From Streptomyces sp. SPB162 (lineage in GTDB: Bacteria > Actinomycetota > Actinomycetes > Streptomycetales > Streptomycetaceae), in contig NZ_JAQFII010000002.1 of the NCBI RefSeq assembly GCF_029504575.1, forward strand, positions 124,001 through 188,000: a DNA stretch of 64,000 bases, read 5' to 3'. Under the pieces are notes generated by a model. That model was not told where the DNA came from. It was given only the letters and a program-made list of their open reading frames with translations, and made no database searches. The position numbers and the translations under genes were made by a program. Positions 51,871 to 61,213 of this stretch are shown in pieces (position 1 is the stretch's first letter; the number at the start of each line of letters is the position of its first letter).

Positions 51871-53307
51871 GTGGACCGGGTCAGGATGCTGCCGATCATG
51901 CTGGGGATCGCGGTGACCGGGTTCATCACGACGCTGGACAACACCGTCGTCAACGTCGCGCTGCCGTCCGTGCAACGGGCGTTGAGCCTTGATCTGCAGG
52001 ATCTGGAGTGGGTGGGCACCAGCTACGTGCTGAGCTTCGGCGCCCTGCTGCCGGCCGGCGGCCGGCTCGCCGACCTGCTGTCCTGCCGGCCGGTGCTCAT
52101 CGCGGGACTGACGGTCTTCACGGCCGCCTCGGTGGCGGGCGGCCTCGCGGCGAACGGCCCGACGCTGATCCTGGCCAGGACCGTGCAGGGGGTCGGGGCC
52201 GCACTGGTGATCCCCGCGACGCTGGCCGTGATCACCGGCCACCTGCCCCCCGCGCGGCGGTCGCTCGCCGTCGGGCTGTGGACCGGGGCGCTGGCCGTCG
52301 CGCTGGCCCTGGGGCCGGTGCTCGGCGGGTTCATCACCGAGCGCTGGGGCTGGCGCTGGGTGTTCTTCCTGAACGTGCCCTTCGGTGTGCTGGGACTGCT
52401 GCTGGCCGGGGCGGTGCCGGCCGCGGTCCGGCGCCCGGGGCCGTCCGCGCTGCGCCGGCTCGACGTACCCGGAGTCGTGTTGTCGGCGGCCGCGCTGTAC
52501 CTGCTGGCCTACGGCCTGCTGGAGGGCGGGGCGCACGGTTTCACCCGGTGGCCGGTGCCCCAGTGCCTGTTCGCGGCGGCGCTGACCGGCCGGCTGTTCG
52601 TCGCCCGGGAGGTCCGCGCGGCGGCACCGCTGCTCGAACTGGGCCTCTTCCGCGACCGCCTGCTCAGCGGCGGCACGGCCGCCCAGGTGCTCTGGGGCGT
52701 CGGCGTCAACGGCGTGTTCTTCTTCACCACCCTGTACCTGCAACAGGTGCTGGGGTTCTCCGCGACCAAGGCCGGTCTCGCCTTCCTGCCGCTGGCGCTC
52801 GCCCTGCTGGCGCTGACACCGTTCGCGGAACGGCTCTGCACGGTCTGGGGCGCGCACCGGGTGATCGCGGCCGGGCTGGTGCTGGTGGCGTGGGGGTTGG
52901 TGCAGGTGTCCATGACCGGTCTGCGGACCAGCTACCTCGGCCTGCAGCCGGGGCTGTTGCTGATCGGCGCCGGTTCCGCGCTCACCACTCCGCTGACCAT
53001 CCGCTCCCTGGCCGCGGTGCCCCCTTCGCGCAACGGCATGGCGTCCGGCGTGGTCAGCGCGGCCCGCGAGATCTCCGGGGTCTTCGGCATCGCCCTGGTC
53101 GGCGTCGTCCTGACGCACACCCGGCGCGCGGAGCTCAGCGTGGGGTCCGACCCGCGTACCGCGTTCCTCGACGGCTACGCGGCCGGGCTGCGACTGGCGG
53201 CCGGCTGTGTGCTGTGCGGCGCACTGGTGACGTTCTGGGCGCTGCGCCACCGGGCCCCGGCGGCTCGGGGCCTCCACCGCGCCGGGCGCTCGTTGTCACG
53301 CAAGTGA
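51871..53307 (+). CDS. DHA2-family MFS drug exporter (EmrB/QacA type)
   Basis: A 478-residue transporter with about 14 helices. Signatures: ITTLDNTVVNVALPSVQRAL (motif D1), PAGGRLADLL (motif A), LARTVQGVGAALVIPATLAV (motif B), GPVLGGFITERWGWRWVFFLNVPFG (motif C). It exports drugs or lipophilic products by proton antiport. GTG 51871 is preferred because AAAGGAG lies 6 bases upstream; a longer frame has a non-membrane Arg-rich N-terminus. It is divergent from accD, so it could export the product of that operon. Confidence 0.92.
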   Translation: MDRVRMLPIMLGIAVTGFITTLDNTVVNVALPSVQRALSLDLQDLEWVGTSYVLSFGALLPAGGRLADLLSCRPVLIAGLTVFTAASVAGGLAANGPTLILARTVQGVGAALVIPATLAVITGHLPPARRSLAVGLWTGALAVALALGPVLGGFITERWGWRWVFFLNVPFGVLGLLLAGAVPAAVRRPGPSALRRLDVPGVVLSAAALYLLAYGLLEGGAHGFTRWPVPQCLFAAALTGRLFVAREVRAAAPLLELGLFRDRLLSGGTAAQVLWGVGVNGVFFFTTLYLQQVLGFSATKAGLAFLPLALALLALTPFAERLCTVWGAHRVIAAGLVLVAWGLVQVSMTGLRTSYLGLQPGLLLIGAGSALTTPLTIRSLAAVPPSRNGMASGVVSAAREISGVFGIALVGVVLTHTRRAELSVGSDPRTAFLDGYAAGLRLAAGCVLCGALVTFWALRHRAPAARGLHRAGRSLSRK

Positions 53308-53413
53308 TAACCGGCCATTATCTGATACTCCGTCAGGCACCGTGGCGGGCGATGGCTACCGGGGAGTACCGTCGCAAGAACTCGAACCAATAAGCGGAAG
53401 GAACTCCGCCACG

Positions 53414-54604
53414 GTGCGACAGACACTCGAACTGGCCGATGAGCCGTTCAGCCAGATCCCCCCGGAACTCGCCCACCACCTCCGGCCCTTCCTCGACGCG
53501 ATCCGGAAGGAGGTGGTAGCGGCCATCCAGGCCGAGATCCCCGAGTACGACCGCCCGACGAACGACACCTACACGAAAACCATTCACACCGGCGTGGAAC
53601 TGGGCCTGAACCTCCTGCTGGACCGCCTCTCCACCCCGGGCATCAGCGCGCAGGAGGTCATCGGCATCTACCGCGGCATCGGCCGCGGCGAGGCCAGGGA
53701 GGGCCGCAGTCTCGACTCCTTCCAGGGCGCGCTCCGCATCTCCGCGCGGATCGCCTGGCGCCGCATCGTCACCCTCGCCGACGCCGACGTCCTGCCGCGC
53801 GAGGTCCTCGGCCTGCTGGGCGAGGCCGCGCTGGTCCACATCGACGAGATCGCCACGGCCACCTCCGCCGGCTACGCCGAGGCCCAGTTGCACCTGGCCG
53901 GCGAGCTGCAGCGCCGCCGGCTGCGGTTGTTCGACATGCTGATCGCCGAGCAGCCCCCCACCGAGGAGGCCATCCGCGATCTCGCCCACGCCGCGCACTG
54001 GCCCGTCCCCGCCTCCCTCGCCGTGGTCGTCGTGGACCACCACTGGGAACGGGACACCCTGTACCCGATCCTGCCACCTGACTTCCTGGCCCGCTTCGAC
54101 CAGCGGCCCGGCTGCGTCGTCGTCCCCGACCCGGCCGGCCCGGGCCGGACCCGCGCCGTGGACTCGGCGCTGCAGGGCCACCGCGCCGCCCTCGGCCCCA
54201 CCGTCGGCCTGACCGAGGGCGCCAGGTCGCTGCGCTGGGCGATGGACGCGCTGCACCTCGCGCGCCGGGACGTCCTGCCGGGCGGTGAGGTCGTGCGCTG
54301 CTCGGAGAACCTCGCCACCATGCTGCTCTTCCAGGACGAGGCCCTGGTGGACGCCCTCGCCGAACGCCATCTGGGCCCGCTGGAACGGATGCGCCCGCCG
54401 TACCGGGGCCGCCTCGCCGACACCCTGCTCTGCTGGCTGCAGTGCAGCCGCAACGCCAACGAGGTGGCCGGGCGGCTCGGTATCCACCCGCAGACCGTCC
54501 GCTACCGGCTGCGCCAGCTCGACGAGCTCTTCGGCGACCGGCTCCAGGACCCCGACGCCCGATTCGAGATGGAACTGGCGCTGCGCGTCCAGCAGTTGCG
54601 TTGA
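53414..54604 (+). CDS. PucR/CdaR-type helix-turn-helix regulator
   Basis: A 396-residue regulator. The N-terminal part (about 20-160, RKEVVAAIQAEIPEYDRP, GVELGLNLLLDRL, GIYRGIGRGEAREGRSLDSF) is the sensor domain typical of streptomycete PucR-like proteins. A GGDEF-like middle domain follows, and the C-terminal PucR HTH reads LADTLLCWLQCSRNANEVAGR, LGIHPQTVRYRLRQLDELFGD. GTG 53414 follows GGAAGGAA. Upstream, at 53308-53330, GATAACCGGCCATTATC is a dyad suited to autoregulation. It lies between the MFS exporter and the desaturase, which may be its targets. Confidence 0.88.
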   Translation: MRQTLELADEPFSQIPPELAHHLRPFLDAIRKEVVAAIQAEIPEYDRPTNDTYTKTIHTGVELGLNLLLDRLSTPGISAQEVIGIYRGIGRGEAREGRSLDSFQGALRISARIAWRRIVTLADADVLPREVLGLLGEAALVHIDEIATATSAGYAEAQLHLAGELQRRRLRLFDMLIAEQPPTEEAIRDLAHAAHWPVPASLAVVVVDHHWERDTLYPILPPDFLARFDQRPGCVVVPDPAGPGRTRAVDSALQGHRAALGPTVGLTEGARSLRWAMDALHLARRDVLPGGEVVRCSENLATMLLFQDEALVDALAERHLGPLERMRPPYRGRLADTLLCWLQCSRNANEVAGRLGIHPQTVRYRLRQLDELFGDRLQDPDARFEMELALRVQQLR

Positions 54605-54749
54605 CGTCGCCGTGTTCCCCGTTGTCAGTCGAGTGATGAACGGCCTCCTCCGGCTGCGCCGCCACCGCGTAGCACCCCCGCCTACCCGTCAGTAGGGTGC
54701 CGCCCACCCGACCGCACAGCGCCCGAAGCGCAGCGTCAAGGAGGGTCCG

Positions 54750-55721
54750 ATGACACAGCGGAACCCCAGCACCCGAGCCGCCGCCGGCCCCGCCTCCGAA
54801 CCCCCGTGGGGTGAGCGGATGGGCACCTCCGACCGGGTCGTCGTGGGCGTCTTCGCCGGCATCCCCTTCGTCGCGGTGATCGCCTCGGTCGTCGTCCTGT
54901 GGGGATGGGGCATCGGCTGGCACGAGGTGGTGATCGGCGCGGTGATGTACGCGGTCGTCCTGCACGGCGTCACCGTCGGCTATCACCGGCTCTTCACCCA
55001 CAAGGCGTTCCGCGCGGCCCGGCCCCTGAAGATCGCCCTCGCCGTCGCGGGGATGATGGCGGTCGAGGGCGACGTGATCACCTGGTGCGCCGACCACCGC
55101 CGCCACCACCAGTTCGCGGACCTGCCCGGTGACCCGCACTCCCCGTGGCGGTTCGGCACGTCGGTACGGGCCCTGCTCAAGGGCATGGCGTGGGCCCACG
55201 TCGGCTGGACGTTCAACAACGAGAAGACGAACCAGGCACGGTACGTCCCGGACCTGCTCGCCGACCAGGACCTGGTCCGGCTTGCACGCCGGCAGCCGCT
55301 GATCGTGCTGGCCTCCTTCGGACTGCCGGCCGTGGCGGGCGGCCTGTGGGGGCCGGGCGTCTGGGACGCCGGGGCCGCGTGGTCGGCGTTCTTCTGGGCC
55401 GGCCTGGTGCGGATCGGCCTGCTCCACCACGTCACCTGGTCGGTCAACTCGATCTGCCACGTCGCGGGCGCCCGCCCCTTCCGGTCCCGGGACCGTTCCG
55501 GCAACGTCTGGTGGCTGGCCGTGCTGTCCGGCGGCGAGTCCTGGCACAACCTCCACCACGCAGAGCCCACTTCGGCCCGGCACGGTGTCCTGCGCGGCCA
55601 GCTGGACTCCAGCGCCCGCCTCATCCGGATCTTCGAGAAGCTCTCCTGGGCCCACGCGGTGCACTGGCCCGACGAGCGCCGTCTCGCGTCGAGGACGGCC
55701 ACGGCGGACCCTTTGCCGTGA
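54750..55721 (+). CDS. Membrane acyl-CoA (delta-9 type) fatty-acid desaturase
   Basis: A 323-residue di-iron membrane desaturase with the three histidine boxes: YHRLFTHKAF (about 78-84), HRRHHQFAD (about 114-120) and WHNLHHAEPT (about 270-275). Four membrane helices flank them. It inserts a double bond into saturated acyl chains using O2 and an electron donor not visible here. ATG 54750 has GGAGGG upstream. It is preceded in the same direction by the PucR regulator, which may control it. Confidence 0.94.
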   Translation: MTQRNPSTRAAAGPASEPPWGERMGTSDRVVVGVFAGIPFVAVIASVVVLWGWGIGWHEVVIGAVMYAVVLHGVTVGYHRLFTHKAFRAARPLKIALAVAGMMAVEGDVITWCADHRRHHQFADLPGDPHSPWRFGTSVRALLKGMAWAHVGWTFNNEKTNQARYVPDLLADQDLVRLARRQPLIVLASFGLPAVAGGLWGPGVWDAGAAWSAFFWAGLVRIGLLHHVTWSVNSICHVAGARPFRSRDRSGNVWWLAVLSGGESWHNLHHAEPTSARHGVLRGQLDSSARLIRIFEKLSWAHAVHWPDERRLASRTATADPLP

Positions 55722-55827
55722 CCGGTCCGACGGCAGGTGGCGGTCGGCTGGAACCGCGGCCCGTGCTCCGCGCGTGATCACCCAGAGAGATCGCCGCGCC
55801 GCCGCACGCTGAGAGCTGGGTACCCCC

Positions 55828-56574
55828 GTGACCGCACTGCTGAACCGTCTGCCCCGCCACGGGGCCGCGGTCCTCGCCATGGCCACCCTGACCACCGGCG
55901 CCGTGGCGTGCTCGTCCTCGGTGGAGGGCGCACGATCCAGCGGGGTCCCCAACCACGCGCCGACCACCCCGGCTCCTGCCAAGGGCACGGGCACGCCGAC
56001 GGCCACCCCTTCGGCCGCGAGCAGCGGAAACCATACGGCCGGCGGTTCCCCGACGACGGCCGGCGTCCGGCCGGACGCCGCCGCCTCCCCCGACGACACG
56101 TCCACCGCCAACACGTCCACGGTCGTCGATCTCGCGTCGATCACCCGCTGCCACACCGCCGACCTCAAAGCGGGCTTCGACGCCGCGGGCGGCGCGGCGC
56201 CGGACATGACCTCGACCCACCAGACCCGCGCCTCCGTCTACTTCACCAACATCAGCCGCCACACCTGCTCGCTGATCGGCTTCCCCGGCGTCGACATCGT
56301 CGGCGACCGCGCGACCGACGGCACCTGGTCCCTGACCCGCTCGTCGGCGTCACCCACCAAGATTCTGCTCAAGCCCTCGAACACGACGAGCTTCTCCATC
56401 ACCCTCCTCCCCACCACCGCCCCCGCCGCCGAATCCTTCCAACCCGCCATCGTCCGCATCACCCCACCGGACGAGAAGACCCAGTTCTCCCTGAAGTGGC
56501 CCTGGGGCGGTTCGATCACCCGCCAGGACGCCGCCACCCACCCAGGCACCTTCGTGAACCCGATGGGCTCCTGA
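55828..56574 (+). CDS. DUF4232-type secreted lipoprotein
   Basis: A 248-residue exported protein. GTG start, signal helix (HGAAVLAMATLTTGAVAC) with a lipobox-like AVAC at about residue 28, then a Thr/Pro/Ser-rich stalk (about 35-95). The C-terminal domain (about 105-248) matches DUF4232: SITRCHTADLKAGFDAAGG, ASVYFTNISRHTCSLIGFPGVDI and FQPAIVRITPPDEKTQFSL. Two Cys (in TRCHT and HTCSL) may form a disulphide. Function is unknown; these beta-sandwich proteins are common at the Streptomyces surface. Convergent with the next gene, 24 bp apart. Confidence 0.82.
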   Translation: MTALLNRLPRHGAAVLAMATLTTGAVACSSSVEGARSSGVPNHAPTTPAPAKGTGTPTATPSAASSGNHTAGGSPTTAGVRPDAAASPDDTSTANTSTVVDLASITRCHTADLKAGFDAAGGAAPDMTSTHQTRASVYFTNISRHTCSLIGFPGVDIVGDRATDGTWSLTRSSASPTKILLKPSNTTSFSITLLPTTAPAAESFQPAIVRITPPDEKTQFSLKWPWGGSITRQDAATHPGTFVNPMGS

Positions 56575-56598
56575 CCCTCCGGTCCTGTGCGACCGGTC

Positions 56599-57567
56599 TC
56601 AGTGGATGTCCGCGCTCACGATCGTGCCGTCGCGAACGGTGTAGGTCCCGGAGAAGACCCGGTGGCTGCCGTCCGTCTGCGTAGCGTCGAGAACGACGCT
56701 CACGGTCTCGCCCTCGACACCGGTCACGGTCACGGCGTCGTTGGCGGTCCCCGCGAAACCGGCGGTGAAGCTCTGCAGGGAGCTGTCGAGGTTCCTGCCA
56801 CCCAGACCCCACGCCGTCCGGTAGTCGTGCGCGTTGATGGCGGCGTAGTAGTTCTCGACGACCTGGCGGGGACTCGTCCCCTCCGCGGTGGAGGGGGGTA
56901 CGGGCGCCGTGGAGGCGGTCGGTTGGGGTGCCGGGGCCGTGCCCGCGGTCGGCGCGCCCTTCTGCACGCGCTGCACGGTCCACTGGCCGGTGTCGGCGGC
57001 GAATCCGGAATTCAGGGTGAAGTGCACGTGGGCGATCGCGGACGCTTTCGGCACCTCGAACGTGACGAAGCCCAACGCGGTACTGCCCGGGGTGAGCCGG
57101 ACGCTGCCGGGGAAGCCGGGTCCCGCGTTCGTGTCGGCGATCGTGGCGTTGAAGGCCTGGCCCAGGGTGTCGACGACCTGCGCCCCGTTGGACGGCGAAT
57201 CGGCGTAGACGGCCGTTCCGGTGTTGCGCAGCCGGAACTGCACGGCCACGAAACGATTCCCCTGGTCCGGGCTGAAGACGTCGGCGCCCGCCGGATCCAC
57301 GACGCGGGTGACCGTGACCGCCATGCGCTCGCCGTCCCCGGTGCCCACGAGATCGAGGGTGTCACCGACCTGCGCCTCCGCCTGCCCCGCGGCGGTCGGC
57401 GACGCGGTGGAACTCGAATCCGGGACGGACGAACCGCCCGCTGAGGGCCGCGCGGACGACGGAGACGTGGTGACCGAGGGCGATGAGCATCCGACGGCCA
57501 CGACGGCGGCGAGCATCACGCCGAAGAAGGACGACGCACCCAGCCGGTGAGCGCGATGCATGGTCAT
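56599..57567 (-). CDS. DUF4352-like lipoprotein with extra C-terminal domain
   Basis: A 322-residue lipoprotein. Signal helix ends in the lipobox AVVAVGCSS (Cys at about 27), followed by a Ser/Pro stalk. The middle domain (about 65-200, QVGDTLDLVGTGDGERMAVTVTRVVDP, NRFVAVQFRLRNTGTAVYADSP) is DUF4352-type telokin-like. After a Pro/Thr linker, residues about 235-322 (PRQVVENYYAAINAHDYRTAWGLGG, VTGVEGETVSVVL) resemble the NTF2-like small domain found in lipoproteins. Function unknown; probably a surface binding protein. Confidence 0.8.
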   Translation of the reverse strand: MTMHRAHRLGASSFFGVMLAAVVAVGCSSPSVTTSPSSARPSAGGSSVPDSSSTASPTAAGQAEAQVGDTLDLVGTGDGERMAVTVTRVVDPAGADVFSPDQGNRFVAVQFRLRNTGTAVYADSPSNGAQVVDTLGQAFNATIADTNAGPGFPGSVRLTPGSTALGFVTFEVPKASAIAHVHFTLNSGFAADTGQWTVQRVQKGAPTAGTAPAPQPTASTAPVPPSTAEGTSPRQVVENYYAAINAHDYRTAWGLGGRNLDSSLQSFTAGFAGTANDAVTVTGVEGETVSVVLDATQTDGSHRVFSGTYTVRDGTIVSADIH

Positions 57568-57730
57568 CGCCTCCAGAGAAGCGTCCGCACACAGCTCGCG
57601 ATTCGTTCCTCATCTCACCATAGGTTGGTCTCCGTACCTCCGCGCGCCGCTCGCCTGGTGTGTTCGTACGGACACCCGCTGTAACTGCAAGCAGGCTCGA
57701 CTAGTCCGGAAGGGCGTGCTGCCGCCGTGG

Positions 57731-58750
57731 CTACAGCGGCGCCGGGGAGGACGCGCCGGGGATCAGCAGGTGGGGTGCGCCGGTGCCGTCGGCGGGGACG
57801 CTCCACAGGTCGGTGGTCCCGACCGCGCCCTCCGTGGGCAGGGCGTAGGCGACGGTCCTGTCGTCGAGCCAGGTGGCCTGGTCGTCCACGCTGTGGTGCT
57901 CGGCGAGCGGCGTCTCGCGCAGTGTCCGCAGGTCGAGGACGTACTCGCGCCAGAGCGCGGCGCCGCGCAGCGCGCGCTTCTTGTAGGCGATGCGGGTGCC
58001 GTCCGGGGAGAGCGAAGGACATTCGACGTTCTGCGTCACGGTGGCGACCGAGCGGCGGGAGACGGATCCCTTGACGAGATAGGTTTTGCCGCCGGTCCCC
58101 AGCGTGGCGTAGAACGTGTCGTCGTCCGCCGCGAAGGTGACTCCCCAGAAGTTCACATCCACGGCATGGTGCTTCCTGCCCTCCATGAGGATGCTGAACT
58201 CCTCCAGGTTGGCCGTGAGTTGCCAGGTGCGGGTGTCCAGGATCGCGGTGCGGGTGGAGAAGAACGCGGAGCCGTAGGACTCTCCGCCGACGAAGACGGT
58301 CCAGGCTGCCAGGTGGCCGCTGGGTGAGACGCGGGCGCGGCTGGGAGTGCCGGCCAGCGGGAAGCTGCGCTCCGTCTTCAGGTTCGCGTCCAGGATCAGG
58401 GCCCGGTTGTTCTGCGCCAGCGCGCCGGGGGTGGACTGGAGGCAGACGCCGGTGCCCGCCGCCGCGTAGAAGCGCTGGCACTTGACGCCGGAGGCCGTCC
58501 TTCCCCCCGCGGGATCGGTGGCCGGCACCGTCGCGAGGTCGGTGAGGTGCGGGCCCCGGGCCCCGTTGAGGAACGCGAGCTTCCCCGGCTGCGTCAGCCC
58601 CACCCTGCCCGCGCTGACCGACGGGCCGCCCGCCTGCGGCCGGTTCTTCTGGTCCGCCCGGTCGGCCGCGTGCAGAACGAGCCCGAGTCCCAGGCCCGCG
58701 AGGAGCAGCACCGCCGTGGCGAGTACGAGCAGGCGGCGCTTGGCTGTCAT
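57731..58750 (-). CDS. Membrane-anchored TolB-like beta-propeller protein
   Basis: A 339-residue protein with an N-terminal signal anchor (RLLVLATAVLLLAGLGLGLVL) and an extracytoplasmic repeat domain. Blade-like repeats are visible: SRARVSPSGHLAAWTVFVGGESYG, VNFWGVTFAADDDTFYATL, NVECPSLSPDGTRIAYKKR and DDQATWLDDRTVAYALPTEGAVGTTDLWSVPADG, which follow the WD40/PD40-like pattern. ATG 58750 with GAGGA 5 bases upstream is preferred to GTG 58840, which would overlap the MFS stop. Function unknown; probably co-transcribed with the MFS gene upstream. Confidence 0.8.
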   Translation of the reverse strand: MTAKRRLLVLATAVLLLAGLGLGLVLHAADRADQKNRPQAGGPSVSAGRVGLTQPGKLAFLNGARGPHLTDLATVPATDPAGGRTASGVKCQRFYAAAGTGVCLQSTPGALAQNNRALILDANLKTERSFPLAGTPSRARVSPSGHLAAWTVFVGGESYGSAFFSTRTAILDTRTWQLTANLEEFSILMEGRKHHAVDVNFWGVTFAADDDTFYATLGTGGKTYLVKGSVSRRSVATVTQNVECPSLSPDGTRIAYKKRALRGAALWREYVLDLRTLRETPLAEHHSVDDQATWLDDRTVAYALPTEGAVGTTDLWSVPADGTGAPHLLIPGASSPAPL

Positions 58751-58836
58751 CGCGATCCTCGCGGGTGTCGGGACAGAGGGGGCGACGCGGGAGCGGCGGC
58801 CCGGGGGGGCGTACGGCGTCGGGACGCGGTCCGCGA

Positions 58837-60141
58837 TCACGCCCGGCCGCCGGACGGGCGCAGCACCACGCCGGCGACCAACGCGCAGCAGAGCAGACCG
58901 ACCGCGGATCCGGCCAGCGCCGGAGCGTCACCCCAGACGGTCCAGGCCGCGCCGAAGGCGATCGAGCAGCAGAACCGGGCCAGCGCCTGGCCGGTACCGA
59001 CCAACGCAAGTCCGCTGGCCCGCAGCTGTTCGGGGACGATGGCGGAGACCGCGGCCGGCAGTACACCGTCGGTCGCGGCGTAGAACATGCCGTGCAGCGC
59101 GAGCACGAGGTAGGGCAGGGCCGGCAGTTCGGGGGCCCAGAGCAGCAGGGTGTACGCGACGAGCAGCAGGGCGTGCCCCACGAGGAACACCACGCGCCGT
59201 CCGACCCGGTCGGCCAGCGTGCCGACCGGCACGGCCAGCAGCAGGAACACCGCGGCCGTGCCGAGCGGCATCAGCGGGAACCACTGCTCACTGATGCCGG
59301 TGCGGCGCTGCAGCAGCAGATAGACGAAGGCGTCGCTGACAGTGGTGAGTCCGAGCAGCACGGCGCAGGCGGCGAGGCCGCGCAGCCGCGGCAGGCGCAG
59401 CAGCCGCAGCGCCTCGCGGAGGTCGACCGGCCGCTTCTCCACGACGTCGGCCCCGGCCTCCCCGTCCGTGGCCTGCGCGGCAGCCGGCGCCGCCTGTCCG
59501 GCGCGCGCCCGCCCCGGTACGAACAGCACCAGCACCAGCACGCCGAGTACGGCCACACAGGCGCTGACGCCGAAGACGGCGTCGTACCCGTCGGTCGCCG
59601 CGCGCAGGATCAGGAAGGCGGCGACGGGCCCGAGCACCGCGCCGGTGGTGTCCATCGCCCGGTGCACGCCGAAGGCCCGGCCCTGGAACTCGGCAGGGGT
59701 GGACAGGGAGATCATCGCGTCGCGCGGCGCGGTGCGCAGTCCCTTGCCGGTGCGTTCCAGCGCCAGCACCACGCCCAGCGGTCCCAGGCTGTGGACGAGG
59801 AGCAGCAGCGGTTTGCAGACCGCGGACAGCCCATAGCCGAGCCCGGCGATGAGCTTGTGGTTCCGCACCCGGTCGGCGAGGTGGCCGCCGGTCAGCTGGA
59901 CCAGTGCGCTGACGCCGTTGTAGACCCCGTCGAGCGTGCCGAAGCCCAGCGGACTGAGGCCGAGCCCCACGACGAGGTACAGCGGCAGCACGGCGGTGAC
60001 CATCTCCGAGGAGATGTCGGTGATCAGGCTGACCGCGCCCAGCGCGAACACCACCGAGGAGACCCCCGGGAAGCGGCGTCCGCGCGTGCGGCCCGGTGCG
60101 GTGGTCCCCTCGGCGGGGGCGGCGCGGTCCGCGAGATACAT
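58837..60141 (-). CDS. MFS transporter
   Basis: A 434-residue major-facilitator protein with 12 predicted helices: SSVVFALGAVSLITDISSEMV, VLPLYLVVGLGLSPLGFGTLDG, GGHLADRVRNHKLIAGLGYGL (motif A), and in the second half GTLADRVGRRVVFLVGHALLL. The central loop (about 205-235) is Ala/Gln-rich. The ITDISSEM motif is common in a group of uncharacterised exporters. A pair of 13-bp direct repeats lies about 70 bases upstream and probably controls it. The substrate is unknown. It may be expressed with the propeller protein that follows. Confidence 0.88.
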   Translation of the reverse strand: MYLADRAAPAEGTTAPGRTRGRRFPGVSSVVFALGAVSLITDISSEMVTAVLPLYLVVGLGLSPLGFGTLDGVYNGVSALVQLTGGHLADRVRNHKLIAGLGYGLSAVCKPLLLLVHSLGPLGVVLALERTGKGLRTAPRDAMISLSTPAEFQGRAFGVHRAMDTTGAVLGPVAAFLILRAATDGYDAVFGVSACVAVLGVLVLVLFVPGRARAGQAAPAAAQATDGEAGADVVEKRPVDLREALRLLRLPRLRGLAACAVLLGLTTVSDAFVYLLLQRRTGISEQWFPLMPLGTAAVFLLLAVPVGTLADRVGRRVVFLVGHALLLVAYTLLLWAPELPALPYLVLALHGMFYAATDGVLPAAVSAIVPEQLRASGLALVGTGQALARFCCSIAFGAAWTVWGDAPALAGSAVGLLCCALVAGVVLRPSGGRA

Positions 60142-60207
60142 GCTCAGGTGCTCCCGTTGCCGTGGTGGCGGAATCGGCGGAGGAGTGACCGGCGCAGCCG
60201 AGGCCGT

Positions 60208-60233
60208 CCCTGTACTCGAACCCTGTACTCGAA
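60208..60233. repeat. Perfect 13-bp tandem repeat, probable operator
   Basis: CCCTGTACTCGAA occurs twice in tandem (60208-60220, 60221-60233), 67 bases upstream of the MFS ATG. On the gene's strand the unit is TTCGAGTACAGGG. Position and perfect copy suggest a regulator-binding site overlapping the promoter. Confidence 0.55.
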
Positions 60234-60328
60234 CGTGCGAATGACACTTTAGTGGTTGTATGTGAGGGCGGAGGTGCTTCTCGGAGAACGGGGCATTGAG
60301 CGGGCGTTAACGGCAGGTCAGCGGCGCG

Positions 60329-61213
60329 TCAGCCCTGCCGGCTGCTCTCGTCCCGCAGCCACGTTCCGAAGTCCTGGGACCTGATGGCCTTCCGTGATCC
60401 CCGCCGGGCCGCGACGGCCGCCCAGAGGAAGACCACGATGCCGGGGACGAGTTTCGGCTCGGCCCGCAGGATCGCCAGCAGGTCCGCCTTGCCGGTCCGC
60501 GCCGAGGGCGCGACCGCCGCGTCCGCCGCTTCCCGTCGATCTCCGCCCCGCTCCTGCCGCTGGTGGTGCTCCAGTTGGGCGGACGACGTCGCCGCCCGGA
60601 TCCGGCGCTTGATCAGATCGGGCCAGGTGCGCGGGGGATGGACGACGACCCGGGCCGTGTCGACCACGAGCCGTTCATCCGGGGCGAAGGCGAGCGAGGC
60701 GGCCAGATCGTCGGCCATCAGCGGGGGCAGCGCCGCGATCCGGGCGTACCCCGCCTCGGACACCGCGATGACACCTCGGCCGAACAGGCCCCGGCGCACG
60801 GCGGGCAGCCGCTGCCACACCTGGTAGTAGGCCCGGACCCGCCACGCACAGCCGGCCAGCGGCAGGTCGCGCTCGGGAGCGGTGGCGAGGATCGCCGAGG
60901 AGTCGTCCAGCGGCTGGATGAGCGCCCGGACGTCCGACGTCGTGATCACCACGTCGGCGTCCACGTACAGCCGGGGGAAACCGTGCGCGTGCTCGTCGCC
61001 GGTCCGCAGCGCCCGATGCTTGGAGGGCTCCGCGATCTCGACCACCCGGACGTCGGCGCCCCGGCCCCCCGCGACCTGCGCGGTGTCATCCGTACAGCCG
61101 TTGCACACCACCACGATGTCGAACTCGTCGGTGCAGGACTCCGCGAGAAGCGAGTCGAGGAGTCGGCCGATGACCCGGCCCTCGTTGTGCGCCGGTATCA
61201 CGATGCTCGTCAC
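60329..61213 (-). CDS. Family 2 glycosyltransferase
   Basis: A 294-residue GT-A fold enzyme: TSIVIPAHNEGRVIGRLLDSL at the start, VVVCNGCTDDTAQVA, and the DxD-type metal motif in RLYVDADVVITTSDV. A C-terminal hydrophobic segment (LVPGIVVFLWAAVAAR) could touch the membrane. GTG 61213 is used because the family N-terminus starts exactly there. It would transfer a sugar from a nucleotide donor to an acceptor in a polysaccharide or glycolipid. It is divergent from the Gfo/Idh/MocA-epimerase operon, which could supply its donor. Confidence 0.88.
   Translation of the reverse strand: MTSIVIPAHNEGRVIGRLLDSLLAESCTDEFDIVVVCNGCTDDTAQVAGGRGADVRVVEIAEPSKHRALRTGDEHAHGFPRLYVDADVVITTSDVRALIQPLDDSSAILATAPERDLPLAGCAWRVRAYYQVWQRLPAVRRGLFGRGVIAVSEAGYARIAALPPLMADDLAASLAFAPDERLVVDTARVVVHPPRTWPDLIKRRIRAATSSAQLEHHQRQERGGDRREAADAAVAPSARTGKADLLAILRAEPKLVPGIVVFLWAAVAARRGSRKAIRSQDFGTWLRDESSRQG

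Noticed and set aside
53308..53330. Rho-independent terminator after the MFS gene
   Set aside because: GATAACCGGCCATTATC is a dyad with only 5-bp AT arms and no following T-run; an operator is more likely than a terminator.
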